Positions 36,488 to 44,704 of a DNA stretch of 64,000 bases are shown here, one piece after another. Under the pieces are notes generated by a model. It made no database searches. It was not told the origin of the DNA and worked only from the letters and a program-made list of their open reading frames with translations. Source of the stretch: Sphingobacterium sp. SGR-19 (GTDB lineage: Bacteria > Bacteroidota > Bacteroidia > Sphingobacteriales > Sphingobacteriaceae); the NCBI RefSeq assembly GCF_011043555.1, contig NZ_JAAKGS010000009.1:124001-188000 (forward strand). Reading direction: 5' to 3'. Both the position numbers and the translations under genes were made by a program. Within the stretch, counting starts at the first letter, position 1; each line of letters begins with the position of its first letter.

Positions 36488-36735
36488 CACTAACTAACCA
36501 ATTATTAACCTAAATTATGAATTACTTATATAACGATGATCCGTGTCTTATGTTACATAGCATCAAGTGTATTAACAAATTTTAACACTTTAAAACGGCA
36601 ATTTACGATTTAACATTCATTTAACTGTTAACTAGATAAATTGTGATGTATAACGCCTATCTTTACAAAAGAAACACTAGCCGATAGACTAGACATTAAA
36701 GACAACGAGATACAATACCACTTTTACAAGATCCA

Positions 36736-37797
36736 ATGAGCTCATCCATTAAATTTAACAATGTCAACACATTGTTCTCAAAATCCCTTAAATTTAAAAT
36801 CAACGATTATTTCAAGAGTACAGATAAGAAGAAAACGGGAAATAGACGAATATTTATCAAAGCAGCGGTGCTGTTAACTACTTTTGCGTTGTTATATGCC
36901 ATTTTAGTGTTTATACAGCCTCATTGGGCTATAAGTATTGTACTCTGTGCTTTATTCGGTGGCAATCTTGCCGCAATTGGTTTCAATATTATGCACGACG
37001 CAGGTCACAATTCATTCTCGGACAACAAACATTTAAATACCGTGCTTTCCTATACGTTAAATCTATTGGGAGGCAACATATATTTTTGGAAACTTAAACA
37101 TAACATCGCGCATCACACCTACACCAATATCGATGGCGAAGATCACGATATTGAAGTGAAATTCATGCGGATCCATCACGACCAGCAATTAAAAAAACAC
37201 CACCGTTATCAATCGTTTTATTTTATCGTGTTATATGGTGTTTCCTATTTAGCTTGGATATTTTATCAGGATTATGAAAAGTATTTTAGGCAGAGGATGG
37301 GAGTAACTTCAGATAAATTCCATTTCCCACTTCGTGAAAGAGTCATCTTTTGGACAAGTAAGATATTACATTTTACTGCGTTTGTCCTAGTACCTATTAT
37401 ATATGTCGGTTGGTTACCTACGTTGATTGGATGGGGAATTGCCGGTGCTGTCTGTGGTATTAGTTTGGCAACGGTGTTTCAATTAGCTCATGTAGTATCT
37501 GGAACAGAGTTCAAGACAATAGATGAATCTAAGGTGGAAGAGGAGTGGATGGTTCATCAGATTCAATCAACAGCCAATTTTGCTACGAAGAATAACGTGT
37601 TAACATGGTTATTAGGAGGACTTAACTTTCAAGTGGAGCATCACCTTTTTCCGCGGATTAGTCACGTACACTATCCTGCCATCAATAAAATTGTGCAGCA
37701 AACCTGTAAAGAATACAATATCCAATATGTCGAATTCAAGTCTTTTAGACAAGCTTTTATGTCGCATGTCAGGGTTATTCAAGCGATGTCCAGATAG
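36736..37797 (+). CDS. membrane fatty acid desaturase (DesA/front-end type)
   Basis: 353 residues. Three histidine boxes: HDAGH (87-91), HNIAHH (122-127) and QVEHH (299-303), with membrane helices between them. The QxxHH third box in NFQVEHHLFPRISHVHYP is typical of the acyl-lipid/front-end (delta-5, delta-6 like) group, although no cytochrome b5 domain is fused. It introduces a double bond into fatty acyl chains of membrane lipids using a di-iron centre. The next genes are a helicase and a cold-shock protein, which fits a cold-adaptation neighbourhood, but a 370-base gap separates them. Confidence 0.93.
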   Translation: MSSSIKFNNVNTLFSKSLKFKINDYFKSTDKKKTGNRRIFIKAAVLLTTFALLYAILVFIQPHWAISIVLCALFGGNLAAIGFNIMHDAGHNSFSDNKHLNTVLSYTLNLLGGNIYFWKLKHNIAHHTYTNIDGEDHDIEVKFMRIHHDQQLKKHHRYQSFYFIVLYGVSYLAWIFYQDYEKYFRQRMGVTSDKFHFPLRERVIFWTSKILHFTAFVLVPIIYVGWLPTLIGWGIAGAVCGISLATVFQLAHVVSGTEFKTIDESKVEEEWMVHQIQSTANFATKNNVLTWLLGGLNFQVEHHLFPRISHVHYPAINKIVQQTCKEYNIQYVEFKSFRQAFMSHVRVIQAMSR

Positions 37798-38167
37798 TAA
37801 GTTAATAATGCAAAAGATATATATTGATAAGCGATAGTTCAAAAAATAACGAAAAGTCTTTTATTTACAAATAATTAGCATTACCTTTGGTGACACAAGG
37901 CTCTGCCTACGCTCTTTCTGATTCGTTTAGTTTAACTTGCGATATCAATTTTAGCTTTTTCAGTTGCCATTTAAGTTATCATAAATATAGACAGCATTCG
38001 TGCTGATTGGCGTTGAAACCCTCCGATCTGAACATCTCGATATATTACTGCTAACAAACAAAATGCATTGTTCTACTGGGAACAAGCAAAGGCTTGTCGG
38101 GATATGCGATTGATAATCCGTCAACGTTATAAACGACGTTATGGAGTACAATCATAATTTTAAAGAA
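37798..38167 (+). promoter_or_regulatory. promoter and long 5' leader of the helicase/cold-shock pair
   Basis: TACCTTTG at 37882-37889 fits the -7 consensus (no clear -33). If it is used, the transcript has an untranslated leader of about 270 bases. Long leaders are a known trait of cold-induced csp genes, where folding sets translation. I see a direct repeat ACGTTAT near the 3' end of the leader and no protein-coding frame. Confidence 0.45.
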
Positions 38168-39307
38168 ATGAATTTTAATAATTTTGGGATAATAGACCCT
38201 ATTATAAGAGCCGTCAATGACATTGGTTACTCGTCGGCCACACAGATACAAGAACAAGCTATACCCCTTATATTGGACGGCAGAGATATCATCGGCTGTG
38301 CCCAAACCGGAACTGGAAAAACAGCAGCTTTTGCTTTGCCGGTACTTCAGTCGCTGGCATTAGATACTGATAAATACCGTATGCCGAGAGCATTGGTACT
38401 TGTTCCCACAAGAGAATTGGCAATACAAATCGACCAAAGTGTTGCGCAATACAGTAAGAATATCCGCATAAGTCGTTTGGCGATCTATGGTGGTGTTTCC
38501 CAAGTTGCACAAGTGGAACGATTACGTAAGGGAGTCGATATACTGGTTGCTACACCGGGTAGATTGATGGATTTGATTAACCAAGGACACGTAAGCCTTA
38601 GCCAAATTAAAATATTAATACTGGATGAAGCAGACAGTATGCTGGATATGGGCTTTGTACATGATATAAAACGTATCTTAAAGCATATCCCTCAGAAAAG
38701 ACAAACATTATTCTTTTCCGCCACGATGCCTGATGAAATCCGGAAATTTGCCAATACCATGCTTCATAATCCGGCGGAAATCAATGTTTCTCCTGTATCG
38801 TCTACAGCCGAGAAAATTGTACAATCTGTTTCATTTGTTGAAAAGAAGGACAAGGCTGCTTTTTTAGCGGAGGTACTACGAGTTGGAAACGTAACACAGA
38901 CCTTGATTTTTACACGTACGAAACACGGTGCGGATCGATTGGTCAGAATACTTGGTAGAGGCGGAATAGCTGCTGCTAGTATTCATGGAAATAAATCGCA
39001 GTCAGCTCGACAGAAGGCTTTAACATCTTTTAAAAACGGTGGTGTGAATATATTGATAGCTACCGATATCGCGGCTAGGGGGATTGATATTCAGGAGCTT
39101 CCATTTGTTATCAACTACGATCTGCCTGTCGATTCGGAAACTTACGTACATCGTATCGGCCGTACGGGAAGAGCTGGAAAGGAAGGGAAAGCACTTTCTT
39201 TATGTAGTGAGGAGGAAAAGCCAACACTTTTAAAAATTCAAAGATTAATCGGTTTTCAATTACCAATAACCGAAAAAAGAAATAATAATTTATCAATAAA
39301 CAATTAA
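38168..39307 (+). CDS. DEAD-box ATP-dependent RNA helicase
   Basis: 379 residues from the ATG at 38168 (MNFNNFG); an ATG nine codons upstream is possible, but the family usually starts here. Motifs in order: Q motif ATQIQEQAIP, AQTGTGKTAA (Walker A), PTRELA, TPGRLMD, DEAD in ILDEADSMLDMGF, SAT in FFSATMP, then IFTRTKHGADRL, ATDIAARGIDI and HRIGRTGRAG. It is short and RhlE-like, with only a small C-terminal tail. It unwinds RNA duplexes, as in ribosome assembly or cold-shock mRNA remodelling. It lies 4 bases upstream of a CspA-type gene, so the pair is one unit. Confidence 0.95.
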   Translation: MNFNNFGIIDPIIRAVNDIGYSSATQIQEQAIPLILDGRDIIGCAQTGTGKTAAFALPVLQSLALDTDKYRMPRALVLVPTRELAIQIDQSVAQYSKNIRISRLAIYGGVSQVAQVERLRKGVDILVATPGRLMDLINQGHVSLSQIKILILDEADSMLDMGFVHDIKRILKHIPQKRQTLFFSATMPDEIRKFANTMLHNPAEINVSPVSSTAEKIVQSVSFVEKKDKAAFLAEVLRVGNVTQTLIFTRTKHGADRLVRILGRGGIAAASIHGNKSQSARQKALTSFKNGGVNILIATDIAARGIDIQELPFVINYDLPVDSETYVHRIGRTGRAGKEGKALSLCSEEEKPTLLKIQRLIGFQLPITEKRNNNLSINN

Positions 39308-39311
39308 TACA

Positions 39312-39506
39312 ATGCAAGAAGGAACAGTAAAATTCTTTAACGTTACCAAGGGTTTCGGTTTTATTACACCAAGTAATGGTGGTCAGGACATCTTTGTCCA
39401 TTCAACAGGTCTAGTAAGTGACGTACGTGAAAACGATAGCGTAACATTCGATGTTGAGCAAGGTAAAAAAGGGCTTAACGCGGTGAATGTTCGCGTAGCG
39501 AGATAA
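39312..39506 (+). CDS. CspA-type cold-shock protein
   Basis: 64 residues, a single cold-shock domain. RNP1 is GFGFITP (KGFGFI with ITPSN) and RNP2 is DIFVHST; the start MQEGTVKFFN is typical. It binds single-stranded nucleic acid and melts mRNA structure. It starts 4 bases after the DEAD-box helicase gene, an arrangement that suggests the two RNA-remodelling proteins are made together. A bidirectional terminator follows. Confidence 0.96.
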   Translation: MQEGTVKFFNVTKGFGFITPSNGGQDIFVHSTGLVSDVRENDSVTFDVEQGKKGLNAVNVRVAR

Positions 39507-39514
39507 TGGTGGAA

Positions 39515-39539
39515 TAGTCTAACTATGGAGGTTAGGCTA
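39515..39539 (+). other. hairpin after the cold-shock gene
   Basis: TAGTCTAAC pairs with GTTAGGCTA with one G-U pair; there is no T-run. It lies between the stop codon and the real terminator and may protect the mRNA 3' end. Confidence 0.45.
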
Positions 39540-39550
39540 CTCTTCATGTT

Positions 39551-39586
39551 AAAATGGCGGGCTTTTTAGCCCGCCATTTTCTGTTT
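39551..39586. terminator. bidirectional terminator
   Basis: AAAATGGCGGGC (39551-39562), loop TTTTTA, GCCCGCCATTTT (39569-39580). It serves the plus-strand cold-shock pair and the minus-strand gene that ends at 39598. Confidence 0.9.
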
Positions 39587-39597
39587 TACCCTAAAGA

Positions 39598-40029
39598 TTA
39601 AGGTTGTAGTTCTATTTCTGAAACCTGGTTTCCCTGTTTCGTACGAATATATTTATATTTTACTTTTTGATTTACGGCTAAGACCATACCGGCCAGTTTA
39701 TCGTTAAAATAAACTGTTTCTTTGCTCAGGTTGTCACGGATAAAACCGTAGTGGCCTACTTCGTTATAATAAGAAACTTTACCATAAAGATATTCGTCTT
39801 CTGTGTCTGCAGGACGAATCAAGTCTTCTTCTTTAAACTTGTAAGGTTGTGTTGGTGGCGTGTCGGAAAGATTGCCGAATTCATCCACATAGGCAAACAT
39901 TTCTTCTAATGACTTACCTTTGTTGTTTGAGGATTTGTTTAGTTCTCTTCTTTCTTGTTTTTCTTTTTTTTTCAGTTGCTGTTTTTTAGCAAGTTCTTTT
40001 TTCTTGAATGTAAGTTGATTTCTTGACAT
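39598..40029 (-). CDS. cold-shock-domain-like protein with basic N-terminal extension
   Basis: 143 residues. The first 45 residues are very basic and likely helical (KKKELAKKQQLKKKEKQERR); residues 45-80 are acidic; and residues 80-143 form a divergent OB/cold-shock fold (YLYGKVSYYNEVGHYGFIRD, which is 20 residues, and TVYFNDKL). I recognise this arrangement from small conserved Bacteroidota proteins. RNA binding is likely from the fold and the basic arm; function is not established. It converges with the CspA gene and shares its terminator. Confidence 0.82.
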   Translation of the reverse strand: MSRNQLTFKKKELAKKQQLKKKEKQERRELNKSSNNKGKSLEEMFAYVDEFGNLSDTPPTQPYKFKEEDLIRPADTEDEYLYGKVSYYNEVGHYGFIRDNLSKETVYFNDKLAGMVLAVNQKVKYKYIRTKQGNQVSEIELQP

Positions 40030-40238
40030 TAAAAGGGGTTAAAGTGATAAATAATAAGGGTGTAAATCTTATAAGAAGCGGATGGCTTGAGGATAAGAGA
40101 TAGATGCCTTTTTTGAAATGTATACAAATATACGGATTTAAAACGGCAAAAGCAATTTGCGCCTATTACCTCTTTTGGGTCCTGAAACGGGAACCCTTTT
40201 TTGCATTCCGGTTTCCCTTTTTCACGAAAAAGGAACAC

Positions 40239-40269
40239 CAAAAAAGCTCCAATCCTTTGATTGAAGCTT
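40239..40269 (-). terminator. terminator of tRNA-Ser
   Basis: On the minus strand: AAGCTTCAATC, loop AAAG, GATTGGAGCTT (one U-G pair), then TTTT. The stem begins directly after the encoded CCA end of the tRNA. Confidence 0.85.
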
Positions 40270-40357
40270 TGGCGGAGAGTGAGGGATTCGAACCCCCGAA
40301 CCTGTGACAGTTAACGGTTTTCAAGACCGCCGCATTCGACCACTCTGCCAACTCTCC
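40270..40357 (-). tRNA. tRNA-Ser (anticodon UGA), CCA encoded
   Basis: 88 bases including the encoded CCA. The acceptor arm GGAGAGT pairs with ACTCTCC, followed by discriminator G and CCA. The anticodon stem CGGT/ACCG surrounds the loop CTTGAAA, giving anticodon TGA, which reads UCN serine codons. A long variable arm (class II, as in Ser and Leu tRNAs) is present, and the T arm has GGTTCGAATCC. The serine discriminator G supports the identity. It has its own promoter and terminator within about 150 bases. I looked for an integrase or attachment-site duplication next to it and found none. Confidence 0.96.
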
Positions 40358-40361
40358 GCGA

Positions 40362-40393
40362 CAAAAGTAGAAATTCCGACCCGCTTCTCAAAA
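40362..40393 (-). promoter_or_regulatory. full -33/-7 promoter of tRNA-Ser
   Basis: On the minus strand TTTG (40392-40389), a 19-base spacer, and TACTTTTG (40369-40362), the best match in the window to the Bacteroidota consensus. Only four bases (TCGC) separate it from the first base of the tRNA. Confidence 0.8.
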
Positions 40394-40547
40394 CTTATTT
40401 TAGCCTTTGTGTATTATCCTTTGAAAATGAGGTGGATTATTTTTTGGGACGTCTCGACAGCTACAAAAAAACAATTCAAACTCTGGCTCATTACGTATTT
40501 TTTCCGTTTGCCAATGAAAAATAAATCCACTATTTTCACTGCGAGAT

Positions 40548-41399
40548 ATGACAAAACATAGGAAAGCCGTTAGGAGAGGGGCTAAAGCAAACGATGCAGA
40601 ACGGAGGAAATATTTGGTTTGGAGTGTGGTTGTACCGGTAGGTATACTGTTAGGATTGGCTCTCCTATATTTTAAAACCGATTTTTCCTATACCCTCAAA
40701 AGCTGGATTTTTCTGGAAGAGTCAACGGATAGGCACACCACGGGCGAACATGAAGAGCGCAACGTGAAGTTGATGGAGAAGCATGATGATTACGTGTATG
40801 GTATCGATATATCCCAGTACCAAGGCGATATTAATTGGATAGATATCAACACCATATACGATCAGGTTCCGATCGACTTTGTGTATATTCGTGCTACGAT
40901 GGGAGAGAAGGCAAAGGACAAACGCTTCCTAGTAAATTGGAAAGCTGCACAAAGTAGAGCCAAATTACGTGGAGCCTATCATTATTTTCGACCAAACGAA
41001 AACTCTATTCGCCAAGCACGTAACTTTATAAGCACAGTTAAACTCAGACCCGGTGATCTGCCACCTGTATTGGATATTGAGGAACGTCCACGCAAGCAGC
41101 CCATGGATTCGTTAAAGGTTGGGTTGAAGCGGTGGTTGGACGAAATCGAGAAACATTACGGTATCCAACCTATCCTCTATTCGGGGGATAGTTATTTTAC
41201 TGATTTTTTGGAAAAAGAGTTTTCTGATTACGTATTGTGGATAGCGAATTACAATTTTTGGGTAGATAAACCTAAAAAGCATTGGAATTTCTGGCAATTC
41301 TCTGAACGAGGATATGTACGGGGCATAAAGGGAAACGTAGACCTCAACATGTTTAAAGGAAGTATTGAAGAACTAGAAGAGTTGACAATTCCTTATTAA
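40548..41399 (+). CDS. membrane-anchored GH25 lysozyme-like hydrolase
   Basis: 283 residues. A basic cytoplasmic N-terminus (KHRKAVRRGAK), one membrane helix at about 24-42, a linker, and then a GH25 domain from residue 83 to the end. Catalytic-type residues are Asp87 (GIDISQYQG) and the Asp176/Glu178 pair (VLDIEE), with YHYFRP, LYSG and FWQFSERG also matching. GH25 enzymes cut the MurNAc-GlcNAc bond of peptidoglycan, so a wall-remodelling role in the periplasm is likely, anchored to the inner membrane. It has no neighbours in the same direction. Its stop codon overlaps that of the convergent CNNM gene. Confidence 0.93.
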   Translation: MTKHRKAVRRGAKANDAERRKYLVWSVVVPVGILLGLALLYFKTDFSYTLKSWIFLEESTDRHTTGEHEERNVKLMEKHDDYVYGIDISQYQGDINWIDINTIYDQVPIDFVYIRATMGEKAKDKRFLVNWKAAQSRAKLRGAYHYFRPNENSIRQARNFISTVKLRPGDLPPVLDIEERPRKQPMDSLKVGLKRWLDEIEKHYGIQPILYSGDSYFTDFLEKEFSDYVLWIANYNFWVDKPKKHWNFWQFSERGYVRGIKGNVDLNMFKGSIEELEELTIPY

Positions 41400-42721
41400 T
41401 CCGCGTTCTCGTTGACGTTATTCGTAAAAAGGGGCGGTGTGGTCACCAACACCTTGTCAATTCGATGACCATCCATATCAATTACCTCCAATTTATAGTC
41501 CTTGAAGTGGATGAATTCACCTTCTTCCGGTACATGGTCCAACGTGAGAAATATTAATCCGCCTAACGTAGTAATATTAGAGATATCATCTTCCTCTTCT
41601 TCGCTTAACTCGATTTGAAAATATTCTAAAAAATCATCTAGCTGTGTTCTTCCATCGATAATATACGAGTCATCTTCCCGTTTGCGGATAGAGGTATCTG
41701 AACGTTCTTCTCCATTGTTCATGTCGCCAAAAAGCTGACGTACAATATCTTTTATGGACACGATACCTTGTGGTATACCGTATTCATCAATCACGATCGC
41801 GAGTTGTGCTCTGCCATTTTTCAGGACGTTTAATATGTTGTAAGCCGATGTGTTTTCATTGACGAAAGGAATGGGTCTCACCAATGATCTCAAGTCAATC
41901 GGTTTATTGTCAATATATTTTTTTAGAAAAGTCTTGACATGGATGATACCCTTCACCTGGTCGAAACTACCGTCTACTACTGGGAATTCAGTGTGTTCAG
42001 ACTGTCGGATAATGCTCTTGTTTTCTTCGAAACTATTTTGGAGGTCCAAGCAATCGATATCTGAGCGGTGTACCATTAGGTTGATAGCGCGTTTATCTCC
42101 TAATATGAGCAAGCGATCGACAAAATCATGTTCGAAATTCTCAATGACGCCACTCATCACGCCTTCGTCGACCAACGCTTTGATTTCTTCTTCTGTAACG
42201 GTATTTTTTGAAACCTTGATATTCAGTAACCGAACAAGTGCGTCTGTTGAAATACTTAATAACCAAACGAATGGTTTGACAAATTTACTCAAAAACAGCA
42301 TTGGTGTGGCAACGAATGACGCGTATTTCTCTGGTATAGCCATTCCGATCCGCTTGGGAACAAGCTCGCCGATGACTAGGGAAAGATAAGTAATAACGAG
42401 TACCACAACAATGATAGCGACCTGTTGACTATAGGGAGTGAGAAACGATACTTGACTAAATACGGTGGCTAGATAAGAAGAAATAGTTCCGCCGCTGAAA
42501 AAACCCGTAAGGATGCCGATTAAAGTGATGCCAATCTGAATAGTAGATAAAAACTGATTGGGATTTTCCTTTAAATTTAAAGCTATCCGAGCAGATTTGT
42601 TGTTTTTATCTGCTGCCGCCTGAAGACGAGCTTTTCGACTTGATACAATCGCTATTTCGGAAGCAGATAATATTCCATTAAAAATGATCAATGTTATTAT
42701 AATAATAATCTCTGTCAGCAT
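41396..42721 (-). CDS. hemolysin-family CNNM/CorC-type transporter
   Basis: 441 residues in the order DUF21/CNNM membrane domain (about 1-190, with GILSASEIAIVSSRKARLQA, which is 20 residues, and LVIGELVPKRIGM), two CBS domains (about 210-340; IDEYGIPQGIVSIKDIVRQL is in the second), and a C-terminal CorC_HlyC domain (about 355-435). The family moves Mg2+ or Co2+ out of the cell or helps in metal homeostasis. Old annotations call it hemolysin, but there is no evidence for toxin activity. The 3' end overlaps the GH25 gene by four bases in convergent orientation. Confidence 0.93.
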   Translation of the reverse strand: MLTEIIIIITLIIFNGILSASEIAIVSSRKARLQAAADKNNKSARIALNLKENPNQFLSTIQIGITLIGILTGFFSGGTISSYLATVFSQVSFLTPYSQQVAIIVVVLVITYLSLVIGELVPKRIGMAIPEKYASFVATPMLFLSKFVKPFVWLLSISTDALVRLLNIKVSKNTVTEEEIKALVDEGVMSGVIENFEHDFVDRLLILGDKRAINLMVHRSDIDCLDLQNSFEENKSIIRQSEHTEFPVVDGSFDQVKGIIHVKTFLKKYIDNKPIDLRSLVRPIPFVNENTSAYNILNVLKNGRAQLAIVIDEYGIPQGIVSIKDIVRQLFGDMNNGEERSDTSIRKREDDSYIIDGRTQLDDFLEYFQIELSEEEEDDISNITTLGGLIFLTLDHVPEEGEFIHFKDYKLEVIDMDGHRIDKVLVTTPPLFTNNVNENAD

Positions 42722-42853
42722 ACGCCCATTTTATGCTCTAAAATACAAATTCTTTTCCAGCGTTGCACATCATTCTAAAAAAACTAAAACGATAGTATTC
42801 TTGGTTTCCCGATTCTCAACTTAGATTTACGCAAAATCAAATTAGAAAAAGAA

Positions 42854-42863
42854 CAAACGTTTG
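42854..42863. promoter_or_regulatory. LacI-type palindrome upstream of the sugar kinase gene
   Basis: CAAACGTTTG, a perfect 10-base palindrome with the central CG typical of LacI-family operators. It lies 86 bases before the kinase ATG. No LacI gene is in the window. Confidence 0.3.
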
Positions 42864-42949
42864 CTTTAATTCAGCACTTTTATTTATTGATTTATTTATA
42901 GATATTGCCAGCGTTTAACATAGTTTTTGTTAAATTTTTAAAATTTCCG

Positions 42950-44053
42950 ATGTCTGAATTAAAGAATAATAATATTTTAGGTCCTGCATCTCAATTTGAT
43001 ATAGAAGGAGATATCATTCAAGTAGAACGGTTTGGATCGGGGCATATCAATGATACCTATCGAGTAAAAACCAATAGTAAAAGTTATCTATTTCAGCGGA
43101 TTAACAATCAGATCTTTGCTGACGTAGCAGGGTTGATGGAGAATACGAAAGTCGTATTGGACCATCTGAAAAAGAAATTAGCACATTTCGGAAAAGAAAA
43201 GGTAGACAAATCGACATTAACATTGATTCCCACCCATGAGGGAAAGTTGTACTACCAAGATGAAAATGATGGCTTTTGGCGAATGTTTATCTTATTGGAA
43301 GGTACGAAAAGCTACGATATAGTAGAAACGCAAGCGCAAGCATATGCGGGGGGAAAGGCATTTGGCGAGTTTCAAAAGCAGCTATCCGATCTTGATCCAG
43401 GCAAATTGATAGAGATTTTACCGAATTTCCATAACATCGACTTCCGAATGGCTAATTTGCGTAAAGCTATAAAGGACAACGCCGCAGGCCGTGTCAACGA
43501 AGTACAAGATATACTAGATTATATATTGAAGCGGGAAGAACGGATGCGCACCATTTTATTAATGGGGAACAGCGGTGATTTGCCACTGCGTATTACCCAT
43601 AACGATACAAAGTTCAATAATGTTTTACTTGACGAGCATGACCGTGTGCAATGTGTAATTGATTTGGATACGGTAATGCCGGGTTACGTAGCTTACGATT
43701 TCGGAGACGCTATTCGCACTATTATCAATTCTGCAGCAGAGGATGAGCCGGATACGGAGAAGATTAGATTGAATATACCATTATTCAAAGCTTATACGCA
43801 GGGGTATATGAGCGAAGCATGCGATTTTTTGACGGAAAAGGAAACAACGTCATTATTGCACGGCGTATTTTTGTTGCCCTTTATGCAAGCCGTTCGCTTT
43901 CTTACCGATTATCTAAACGGCGATACCTACTATAAAATACATTATTCTACACATAATTTGGTTAGAACGAAAGCACAGCTTAAATTAGTGCAAGAAATGG
44001 AACGGCATCAAGAGGAACTTGCATCCATTCTGGAAGAAAGTGTTCATGTATAA
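42950..44053 (+). CDS. NahK-like phosphotransferase (APH-fold sugar kinase)
   Basis: 367 residues from the ATG at 42950 (MSELKNNN); the frame extends upstream to 42905 without protein-like sequence. It has an aminoglycoside-phosphotransferase fold: N-lobe FGSGHINDTYRVKT, with YLFQRIN as the likely ATP-binding Lys/Gln strand; catalytic loop THNDTKFNNVLLD; and metal-binding IDLDTVMPGYVAYDFGD. The closest known group is N-acetylhexosamine 1-kinase (NahK), which phosphorylates GlcNAc or GalNAc at C1 in salvage pathways. The following CBM9-like gene starts 9 bases later. Antibiotic resistance is unlikely. Confidence 0.88.
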   Translation: MSELKNNNILGPASQFDIEGDIIQVERFGSGHINDTYRVKTNSKSYLFQRINNQIFADVAGLMENTKVVLDHLKKKLAHFGKEKVDKSTLTLIPTHEGKLYYQDENDGFWRMFILLEGTKSYDIVETQAQAYAGGKAFGEFQKQLSDLDPGKLIEILPNFHNIDFRMANLRKAIKDNAAGRVNEVQDILDYILKREERMRTILLMGNSGDLPLRITHNDTKFNNVLLDEHDRVQCVIDLDTVMPGYVAYDFGDAIRTIINSAAEDEPDTEKIRLNIPLFKAYTQGYMSEACDFLTEKETTSLLHGVFLLPFMQAVRFLTDYLNGDTYYKIHYSTHNLVRTKAQLKLVQEMERHQEELASILEESVHV

Positions 44054-44062
44054 ATTTAGAAA

Positions 44063-44704
44063 ATGGTGACTCATTTACAAGTACCTTACCGTGATATAGC
44101 GCTCGAAAACTTTACATATTATGATTTAAGCCAACAAATGGAGACATTGCAGTGGCAATCTATAGCACAGGTAAATTGGAAAGGATTTCCTTACAAGCCC
44201 GATGTGCATTTCCAGATAGCGCATGACAATCAAAGGATATTTGTCCATTATAGCGTTCAGGAAGAGTTTGTTAAAGCACAATATGTTCGGATCAATGAAG
44301 CCGTATGGGAAGATAGTTGTGTAGAGTTTTTCGTTTCGTTCGACGGAAAAGCAAGCTATTACAACATCGAATTCAATGTATTGGGAACAGGATTGGTAGG
44401 TGCCGGTTCTCGAATAAAAGACGAGAGAATACGTCTTGAGCCAGAAACGACAGTAAAAATTCAGACAGCAACCACAGTTGTAAATGTGGATGGAAAAAAG
44501 AAATGGAATATCATTCTTGTGATTCCAACAGATGTATTTGTAAAAGATAAAATAGAGCGTTTAACGGGTGTTAGTGCACATGGCAACTTCTTTAAGTGCG
44601 GCGATAGTTTACCAACTCCACATTTCCTTTCGTGGAATAAAATAGAATATCCTACGCCAAATTTCCATTTGCCAGACTTTTTTGGAGAAATTGTTTTTGA
44701 ATAA
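44063..44704 (+). CDS. CBM9-like domain protein
   Basis: 213 residues forming a single beta-sandwich domain related to carbohydrate-binding family 9 (FQIAHDNQRIFVHYSVQEEF as 20 residues, VWEDSCVEFFVSFDG, and SWNKIEYPTPNFHLPDFFGE). There is no signal peptide, so it is probably cytoplasmic, unlike most CBM9 modules on secreted xylanases. It lies 9 bases after the NahK-like kinase gene and is likely co-transcribed with it. Function is not known; sugar binding is inferred from the fold. The stop codon abuts the stop codon of the convergent PLP enzyme gene with no gap. Confidence 0.8.
   Translation: MVTHLQVPYRDIALENFTYYDLSQQMETLQWQSIAQVNWKGFPYKPDVHFQIAHDNQRIFVHYSVQEEFVKAQYVRINEAVWEDSCVEFFVSFDGKASYYNIEFNVLGTGLVGAGSRIKDERIRLEPETTVKIQTATTVVNVDGKKKWNIILVIPTDVFVKDKIERLTGVSAHGNFFKCGDSLPTPHFLSWNKIEYPTPNFHLPDFFGEIVFE

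Larger units (their letters stand above)
36157..36735. other. 579-base intergenic region with two hairpins and a leader-like sequence
   Basis: No convincing gene. In order it holds an A-rich stretch with repeated AGAAAC words (about 36320-36360), a strong terminator (36391-36426), a second hairpin (36458-36486), the leader-like CTAACTAACC at 36490-36499, and a tiny frame ATG 36517 to TAA 36585 (22 codons, MNYLYNDDPC...). The sequence then becomes AT-rich up to the desaturase ATG at 36736. Confidence 0.6.

Noticed and set aside
40166..40351. Minus-strand frame covering the tRNA
   Set aside because: It reads through the tRNA-Ser gene and its terminator; this is a frequent false gene call at serine tRNAs.
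40270..40357. tRNA-Ser as a site of an integrated element
   Set aside because: No integrase, no repeated tRNA 3' end nearby, and flanking genes are ordinary.
41850..42389. 179-residue frame antisense to the CNNM gene
   Set aside because: Serine-rich shadow of the CNNM gene, no protein-like pattern.
41396..42721. Hemolysin
   Set aside because: The family name is historical; the domains are those of CNNM/CorC metal transporters.
42950..44053. Aminoglycoside resistance gene
   Set aside because: The APH fold is shared, but length and motifs fit the N-acetylhexosamine kinase group and the neighbour is a CBM9-like protein.
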